A DNA stretch of 64,000 nucleotides, from the NCBI RefSeq assembly GCF_901933205.1, contig NC_044590.1, forward strand, positions 4,417,501 through 4,481,500, in the 5' to 3' direction. The notes under the pieces were generated by a model. That model made no database searches. It was not told the origin of the DNA and saw nothing but the letters and a program-made list of their open reading frames with translations. The DNA is from Camarhynchus parvulus (taxonomy: Eukaryota; Chordata; Aves; Passeriformes; Thraupidae). Positions 42,379 to 64,000 of the stretch are shown here, piece by piece. Each line of letters begins with the position of its first letter. Position 1 is the stretch's first letter. Made by a program: the position numbers and the translations under genes.

Positions 42379-42409
42379 GACAAAAAAAGAAAAAAAAAAA
42401 AAAAGAAAA
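42379..42409 (+). repeat. A-rich low-complexity tract
   Basis: Two A runs interrupted by single G bases (GACAAAAAAAG, then an A run of about 15). It could be mistaken for a retrocopy tail, but the 400 bp upstream shows no recognisable gene. It lies about 1.35 kb upstream of exon 10. Confidence 0.85.
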
Positions 42410-43760
42410 CTGCAGGAATATAAATTAGAGGGGGTGTGAAAAGACATTGAGGAAATGCATTAGTCAAATTGTTTCAAGGCCTTGAATAGTGTTGAAATGG
42501 GAACTTTTAGCATGCATTGGTTTTGAATGCAGCACAAGTCCGTGAGTCAGCACGGGTGGGTGTACTGGGAATCTTTATGCTTCCTTTTATTTATTAAATG
42601 TTGGCCCTGCCTGTCAGGAAGCCATTTAGCATGGGGAACATTTGCACTTCAATCGAGGAGAGATTCCGCTGGTTTACCTCTTGCCTCTGAAATTTGTTTC
42701 TCTCGTGTAGGCTCCTATGATTTGATTTCCCTCCTGACAATACTGGGTTTTAAACAGGACATGGCAGGCAGCTCCTGCTGCTGTAAATCCCTGTCCAAGT
42801 CTGTGTAGCTGTGGTGTTTCACACCCTGAGTGAGTGCTCTGCAGACTCAGCGCTGGAGAAGGTATTAGGGAGGATGGATATGCTTCTAAATTTATAAATC
42901 ATGGCAAAGCAGTTTTTAACAAGCAGAGGTGTGATCCTGCATAACTCAAGCCTCCCTGGCAGATGATTAGCAGCTTCCCTCATAATAATTAGTGGGATGG
43001 TTTAGAAATTATTATTATACTGGGCTCAGTCAGTCGTGCCAGCAAAGGCTTTTCACTCTTGTCTGGCTCCTGGGACAGACACATCGTCTTCATGTGTGTG
43101 TTGAGAAGAGATCTGTGGCCTCCCAGCAGCAAAACCCAGCTGTAAGAGCTGTAGGCAACCTCCAGAGACCACGAGGTGCCTTGCAGGAGGATGAGAGGTC
43201 CCACTGGAAGGACCACCTGCTTAACCTGACCAGGGATTGTTCCTGGCAGCTCCACCTTTGCTTATAAACTCATTTAAGAGGGAAAATAAAGAGCCCTTCA
43301 GGCTCATGAGTCCACAGAGACTGTCCTGGTTCCACAGTCAGCAGTTTCAGTGCTAATAGCACTGCTAAGTGCTCATCCCAACCCTCTGAACAGGCTCCAC
43401 CTGTTGCATTAGAGCAGCCCTGGGTGGGTTTGTTCGTTTGATGCTCAGCTCTCACAGGCAGGTTGTCTTTTGGAAACCACTTAGCATTGGAACAAAACAC
43501 AGGGAAAATGCTCCCTGCTGTTTGCAGTTTTTCCTTTGTGGAATTTTTTTTAACTACTTGACCCTCCAAAAACTGGAAGGCCAAATCCTCCACTGGATTG
43601 AAATTGCTCTGGATTTACACCTTCAAAAGAACTGAGCTCAGGAGGAAACAAGATCAGGCAATGACTTTGATATCATTGGCCTTCTAGTCTTGCAGCTTCC
43701 AGCCAGAAGGTAGAATTTATTCTCTGCTTGGCTCTACACCTGCTTGTTTGTTTGTTTTAG

Positions 43761-47093
<3,333 letters not shown>

Positions 47094-47236
47094 ATACTCT
47101 AAGCTGTCAGATCCTGCAAACTGGCTGAACATTAATGCCACAAATGGTCAGATCACTACTGCTGCTGTCCTTGATCGAGAGTCAGACTACATTAAGAATA
47201 ACGTCTACGAGGCCACATTCTTGGCGGCTGACAACG
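47094..47236 (+). CDS. CDH4: CDH4 exon 11: central EC4
   Basis: The exon is 143 nt. Its first base completes Arg193 and its last base opens the Gly241 codon. It encodes [18 protein letters not shown] and [15 protein letters not shown], then [11 protein letters not shown] (window residues 194-240). Acceptor CTCTGTAG, donor [17 protein letters not shown] is a hallmark of EC4 in type I cadherins. LDRES is the DRE calcium-binding motif of the domain, and AADNG pairs with the DxxD-type site. N207-A-T is an N-glycosylation sequon. Exon size and phases agree with N- and R-cadherin. Confidence 0.97.
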
Positions 47237-52430
<5,194 letters not shown>

Positions 52431-52664
52431 GGGACTATGCCCAGCTCAGTTTGCGGATCATGTACCTGGAAGCAGGAGTGTACGATGTGCCCATCATCGT
52501 GACAGACTCAGGAAACCCCCCCTTGTACAACACCTCTGTCATCAAGGTGAAGGTGTGCCCGTGTGACGAGAACGGCGACTGCACCACCATCGGGGCCGTG
52601 GCCGCCGCGGGGCTGGGCACGGGGGCCATCATTGCCATCCTGATCTGCATCATCATCCTGCTCA
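52431..52664 (+). CDS. CDH4: CDH4 exon 13: rest of EC5 and most of the transmembrane helix
   Basis: The exon is 234 nt. Its first two bases complete Gly319 and its last base opens the Thr397 codon. It encodes [33 protein letters not shown] and [13 protein letters not shown] (window residues 320-369). After these come the membrane approach [15 protein letters not shown] and the hydrophobic [12 protein letters not shown] (to 396). Cys361, Cys363 and Cys369 are three of the four EC5 cysteines conserved in classical cadherins. N352-T-S is a sequon. Acceptor GTCTCCAG, donor GTGAGT. A CR1 copy starts only about 35 bp past the donor. If the donor is skipped, the frame stays open for about 155 further codons, to a stop at 53129-53131. 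Confidence 0.97.
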
Positions 52665-58718
<6,054 letters not shown>

Positions 58719-58883
58719 GATTATGATTTAAGCCAGCTCCAGCAGCCAGAGACCATGGATCACGTGCTGAACAAGACACCTGGAGTCAGAAGGGTGGATG
58801 AAAGACCTATTGGTGCTGAGCCACAGTATCCCATAAGACCAGTAATCCCACATCCAGGGGATATTGGTGATTTTATTAACGAG
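58719..58883 (+). CDS. CDH4: CDH4 exon 15: end of p120 site and start of catenin-binding tail
   Basis: The exon is 165 nt, phase 0 at both ends, and encodes 55 residues (window 444-498): [40 protein letters not shown] and [22 protein letters not shown] completes the p120-catenin-binding core. [11 protein letters not shown] leads into the beta-catenin-binding region. The variable middle ([20 protein letters not shown]) is the best paralogue marker in the window and reads as R-cadherin. Acceptor TTGTCACAG, donor GTATGT. Codon use is AT-richer than in exons 12 and 16. Confidence 0.97.
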
Positions 58884-60447
<1,564 letters not shown>

Positions 60448-60472
60448 ACTGACCTCATCTTATTACAAAATT

Positions 60473-60495
60473 AAAAAAAAAAAAAAAAAAAAAAA
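60473..60495 (+). repeat. A23 tract just after the stop codon
   Basis: Genomic run of 23 A, 25 bp past the TAA, followed by a purine-rich tail (GAAGGAGGAAAAAAATT) and further A runs up to about 60536. In the mRNA this would act as an internal oligo-dT priming site, so cDNA ends mapped here need not be true polyadenylation sites. Confidence 0.95.
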
Positions 60496-60667
60496 GAAGG
60501 AGGAAAAAAATTATAAGAAACAAACGAAAAAAAAAACAACAAACCCGCAGACGACGTTAACGAAAAGAGCCGATGCAGGAGCAAGAACTGTACAGATGTG
60601 GCAGCTTTTTTAATTAATATCCCCTGCTGACTGTGTTGTTATTTTTAGTGGTGATATAGGAGGTTTC

Positions 60668-60780
60668 TTTTTTTTTTTCCTTTTTTTCTGTTGTATTTTT
60701 TTTTTCCTAGAATATTGAGCTGTCTCGCATGAACACTTGTCTCTGCTGCAGGTTTCTTTCTGGGTTTTTTTGGTTTTTTT
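60668..60780 (+). repeat. U-rich tracts in 3' UTR
   Basis: Three T runs within about 110 bp (starting near 60668, 60698 and 60765), interrupted by C or G. They could bind U-rich RNA-binding proteins, and opposite the A-rich tract at 60473-60536 they could form an A-U duplex. Both ideas are inference. Confidence 0.7.
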
Positions 60781-60883
60781 AATGTCAGCTGGGATATTGC
60801 TCGTTTACCTGCTTTATGACTAAAGAGAGTGAAAGGCACTCTGTCTTAACTTGAATTTCTTAGAACAGAAGCACTGTTTTTAA

Positions 60884-60907
60884 AATATATATATATATAT
60901 ATATATT
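60884..60907. repeat. (TA)n microsatellite in 3' UTR
   Basis: About 12 units of alternating A and T, flanked by TTTTTAAA and TTTGAAAG. It is likely length-variable and could form a self-paired hairpin in RNA. Confidence 0.93.
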
Positions 60908-61120
60908 TGAAAGTGCCTTTTGGTGCATGTGTCAGATTCCCTTCAATCTCAGGAGTGATGAAAACAAACATACAACCATCCTGGGCAGCACTCCCTGTGA
61001 CCCTAAGCCAGTTCTAGCTGGGAAGGAGTTAACAAAAAGGAACTGTGGAGATTGTTTCTTTTTTGCCTTTTTTTGTTTTGTTTCGTTTTGTTGGGTTTTT
61101 TTTAATGGGGTGACTCATTC

Positions 61121-61157
61121 TGGGGTGGAAGAAGATGGGGGGGTGGGGGGGGGGGGA
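61121..61157 (+). repeat. G-run cluster, candidate RNA G-quadruplex in 3' UTR
   Basis: GGGG near 61122, then G7 (61137-61143), T, G12 (61145-61156). The runs can be split into four or more G3 blocks on the transcript strand, so an intramolecular quadruplex in the mRNA is plausible. Confidence 0.8.
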
Positions 61158-62275
61158 GATGTTTTGAGTCGAAATCTTAACAGCCATCTTTAAGCCTCAG
61201 CAGGTGGTGAACTAGTCATCATGTTGTATATAATTCAGTGTTATCAGATGCAAAATACTGACCAGAGGACTCTGCTGGCCCCTGGTCACACTCAATGTAG
61301 CTGCATAGAACTATAGCATTGATAAAGCCTTTGGTTATTGCAACAGAAATCTCCGACAGCCCTTGCCTAAACCCTCCGAAGTAAACGGTGACATGACCAA
61401 AGGCCCATCTGTTTGTTTTTCTGCTATCGCCGTGTTTTGGCTCCCACGGACACGCCAGCGGGGTGAGGTGGAGGTGGTGGAAGTGGTGGTGGTGTCCCCC
61501 ATCCCTGAGGATGCCCAGCACTGGTGCTGCTCTCCTGGGCTGAGGCAGGGTTTGTGCAGCGGCGCCGCTCGGCCGGCCGAGGCAGTGCCAAGGACAGGGA
61601 CAGGTTACCCACACTTCTCCCATCCCTAAGTATGGAGTTAGTCTAGTTCCACATTAATGCCTTGGAGCATTAGTAGCCAAAGCTCAACAACATGGTGTAA
61701 CTCAGCTAATGTGTGTCCTTTCTATTCGATGGGTAGGCGCTGCTATCTGTAGTAAATGTGTTTTTTTGGAGAAGAAGTGCAACGAGGGCCTGTTAAGTAT
61801 CTTGTGGTTAATATGCTCAAGCATTGCCAAGTAAGCAAGAGGTTTCGCAGCATCCAGGCATAATTCAACATCAGTATTATAAATGGTAGCAAACTACCTA
61901 GTTTATATGTAGGGTCAGTTTAACCAATAACAAATAGTTATTAGCTTTTTTTATTACATTTTTCCTTTACTGATTTGGACTAGTGGGTTTATGTCTAATG
62001 TTTGTAAAATGATTTAGACTGCATGGATGTGTAATATAAACCACATTTAATGGATTATGAGCCACTTAATTAATGTGCTATGAAATCTTGGATTACCTGT
62101 GTTTTATATTCTGCAGACGATTTTGCAGTGGGTTCGCTAAAACTTGTAAAAGTGCTTAGATATATTTTCCTTTAAATCCAAGAATGTGCACAGTATTGGA
62201 AGGTGATTATCCAGGGGATAATCACGCTCTTTTTGATATCTCTATTGATTCTCAAGTTGAATGCTAAGAGTTAAA

Positions 62276-62289
62276 GGGGGGGGCGGGGG
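62276..62289 (+). repeat. second G-run cluster in 3' UTR
   Basis: G8-C-G5 followed by an AGCGAGCGCG segment and GAGAGCGAGAATGAGAGG purine-rich sequence. It can be divided into three G3 blocks plus a G-pair, so it is a weaker quadruplex candidate than the one at 61137. Confidence 0.75.
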
Positions 62290-63042
62290 AGCGAGCGCGT
62301 GCACATGAGAGCGAGAATGAGAGGACGAGAGCTTGGGGTGATGAGTGGGCACCTTTCAGAGGGTAAATTGGGCTGCAAGATCGTCTCTATAGATTTTTGA
62401 AATGCTCCTAGTGCATTTTATATTTCATTGTATCATATTTTCTATAAAATGCAATTTCTGTAAATTAATGAGCATTTGAAATGTGTCTTGTATGAAGTGG
62501 AATATGGTAAAAGTCTGCCCAAGGGGACTTCAGCGTTACCAGGATGTTATCCAATACCAAGGGTGAGATCTTTCTTTTCGTCTTGGTCGGCCAGTCAGTG
62601 GGTCAGTTTGTCTTTCATGGCTCAGAGAGCAAACTCACTCTCACCCAAGGTTCTGGAGGAGACCAGGAGGCAATAGTGTGGACCTCAGAGGAGAGGGACG
62701 GCGCTAATGGCAGCAGCAAGGTGAGGATGTCACACCACGGGCATGGGCTGGCAGCACCTGACACTCTTCCAGATTCCCATTCCATCGTTGTGAACTCAGT
62801 CATCTTGTGTGACCACCATGAAAGTCTTGGTTTGCTTCTGCTGTGTGCCGTCCCCCTCCTCTTGGCAAACCTCACAGCCCCTGTTCCCTGGCACAGAGGC
62901 TGCATGGCCCTGCAGCCTCTCTCCCTTACCCATGGCACTCTTGATTCTTCCCTGTGTCTTTTGGAAAAGCCACAGGCTGGAATATTTCACCGCCAGGGCT
63001 TTGCACCTCTGCAGAAGCTGCCTGGGCACAGGCACAGTGAAT

Positions 63043-63048
63043 AATAAA
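63043..63048 (+). promoter_or_regulatory. candidate polyadenylation signal AATAAA (proximal)
   Basis: Canonical hexamer within GAATAATAAAAATG, followed 10-25 bp later by a GU-rich element (TTGGTGTTTCTTGCTGCTGG). It is the first canonical AATAAA after the CDH4 stop codon that I could find. Confidence 0.5.
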
Positions 63049-63065
63049 AATGCTCTTGGTGTTTC

Positions 63066-64000
63066 TTGCTGCTGGTGTCCGTCGCCATAGCCTCGTCACC
63101 GACACGGGAGGAGGACTCAGCTGGAGGGCCGGGTGATGCCGATGGTTCTCCATCCCTTGGGTTGTGCCACTGCCTGCCAGCTCCCGGAATGCTCGTGTGG
63201 ATCCTGCAAAGCCAGGTCTCTGCTGTGAGCTGTGCCCTGCCATCCACCTGGCACTGATTACCTGGGAGAACAGCTCAGTCCCTGCTCCAGAGCGCTTGGT
63301 GTTTAACATCTGCTGTGGCTTTGGCTGGGATGAGGGGTTTCAGGTAGGGAAGGGCTGCCAGGGATGTGGGATGGCAGCTCCAGGCCATCAGCAGTGCACA
63401 CTCTCCCCAGCAGTGAAAGGAGACGCTTAGCCATGAAGGGGATGTTGTCTGACTTCAACTTGTCTAAACATTTCAGGTTTTCAAGAGTTTATGCAACCTA
63501 AGTCAAACGAGTGATTAAAAATAAACCAACCTGGTTCCATTGGTGACTTTTTTTAAAATCAGCAGATACTTTTTTCTGCAGCATTTGCAATCCAGCCATT
63601 CCAATACCACAAGCCTATAAATCAAACCAACCACATTATTGTGTTTTGACCCAGTTCTGTTCAGTCTCCCTCTGCAGGACCTCTTCCTTCTTTTCCTCTT
63701 TCCCTTTCTCCTCCCTGTATACTCCCTCTCTGAGATTTACAGCCCTACAAGCAGCAGCAGCCTCAGGCCACTTTTCTCACAGTGGGACCCATAGAAGGTA
63801 AGCAAGGGGCACATCCAGCAATGAAAGCAGAACACTTTTTACAAACCTTTTTGCTTGCTAATGTTACTGGTGGTTTGTAACCCAGCTAAGAAAATTTACA
63901 TTAATCCACGGGGTCCCATTGACAAGGTGACTTTGCCATCACTCTGTCCCCCTCTGGTCCTCATGGATGTGACGCAGTGACAACCAGTTGCAGCTGGAGG
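63066..64000. other. downstream flank, no gene recognised
   Basis: The sequence after the proximal poly(A) signal has a second AATAAA (63520-63525) and no coding frame with known domains on either strand. In human the gene after CDH4 is TAF4 on the opposite strand. I see none of its coding sequence here, but its 3' UTR could start near the right edge. Confidence 0.6.
63520..63525 (+). promoter_or_regulatory. candidate polyadenylation signal AATAAA (distal)
   Basis: AATAAA directly after ATTAAA (63514-63519), so two overlapping-context signals, followed by TTGGTGACTTTTTTTAAAAT as a GU/U-rich downstream element. If used, the CDH4 3' UTR would be about 3.1 kb. Confidence 0.42.

Larger units (their letters stand above)
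38476..43760 (+). other. intron 9 (5,285 bp)
   Basis: GT-AG intron. It includes a diverged antisense CR1 piece (about 41556-41690), a T-rich tract (41902-41972) and an A-rich tract (42379-42409) about 410 bp apart. A small AT-rich inverted repeat (39936-39961) is also present. No open frame shows a recognised domain. Confidence 0.87.
60448..63065 (+). other. CDH4: probable CDH4 3' UTR
   Basis: Sequence after the stop codon up to an AATAAA (63043-63048) followed by a GU-rich stretch (TTGGTGTTTCTTGCTGCTGG). It carries a 23-A run, several U-rich tracts, a (TA)n tract, G runs and an AT-rich middle (61640-62500) typical of long vertebrate 3' UTRs. No acceptor or further coding frame that fits a gene was found. 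The actual 3' end is inferred. Earlier variant signals (AATATAAA near 62033-62040, TATAAA near 62443-62448) or the later AATAAA at 63520 could also be used. Confidence 0.6.

Noticed and set aside
41973..42409. Possible processed retrocopy with an A-rich tail at 42379-42409
   Set aside because: The 400 bp before the tail encodes nothing I recognise, no target-site duplication was seen, and CR1 rarely makes poly(A)-tailed retrocopies in birds.
62544..63044. 166-codon + strand open frame in the 3' UTR
   Set aside because: Starts about 2.1 kb after the CDH4 stop, has no domain and ends at the poly(A) signal region. It is read as UTR sequence.

Overview
This window is a piece of a bird nuclear genome. 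It holds the 3' half of one protein-coding gene on the + strand, the classical (type I) cadherin CDH4 (R-cadherin, retinal cadherin). The avian call rests on several CR1 LINE fragments of the bird type. The clearest, at about 1740-1993, ends in the short ATTCCATG-like tail. The retrotransposons I could recognise are all CR1-like. A neoavian bird, possibly a songbird, fits the CR1 sequence best, but the species cannot be read from this window.

Nine coding exons are present, all with GT-AG introns and continuous phase: 19078-19215, 38290-38475, 43761-44014, 47094-47236, 51141-51374, 52431-52664, 56783-56922, 58719-58883 and 60241-60447 (stop included). They add up to 1701 nt, or 566 residues plus the stop codon. 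This is roughly the C-terminal 60 percent of a cadherin of about 910 residues. By the 16-exon plan of CDH2 and CDH4 they should be exons 8 to 16. They encode the end of EC2, all of EC3, EC4 and EC5, the transmembrane helix, the p120-catenin-binding juxtamembrane segment and the beta-catenin-binding tail. Signal peptide, propeptide, EC1 and most of EC2 lie upstream of the window. Residue numbers below count from the first residue encoded in this window.

Layout: 1-19077 is the 3' part of a long intron, with a CA microsatellite and three CR1 fragments. 19216-38289 is a second intron of about 19 kb with CR1 pieces and a diverged pair of 167-bp repeats. From 38 to 60 kb the exons are closer together. 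60448 to about 63.06 kb looks like a long 3' UTR that starts almost at once with a 23-A tract and carries U-rich, (TA)n and G-rich tracts. Two AATAAA signals are present (63043 and 63520), and which one is used is open. No second gene is supported on either strand, and no tRNA, rRNA, CRISPR or intact mobile element was seen.

The window does not contain an obviously new system. The most useful second looks are the 167-bp duplicate of unknown family, the CR1 copy placed about 35 bp from the exon 13 donor in an in-frame read-through of about 155 codons, and the G- and A-rich tracts in the 3' UTR.
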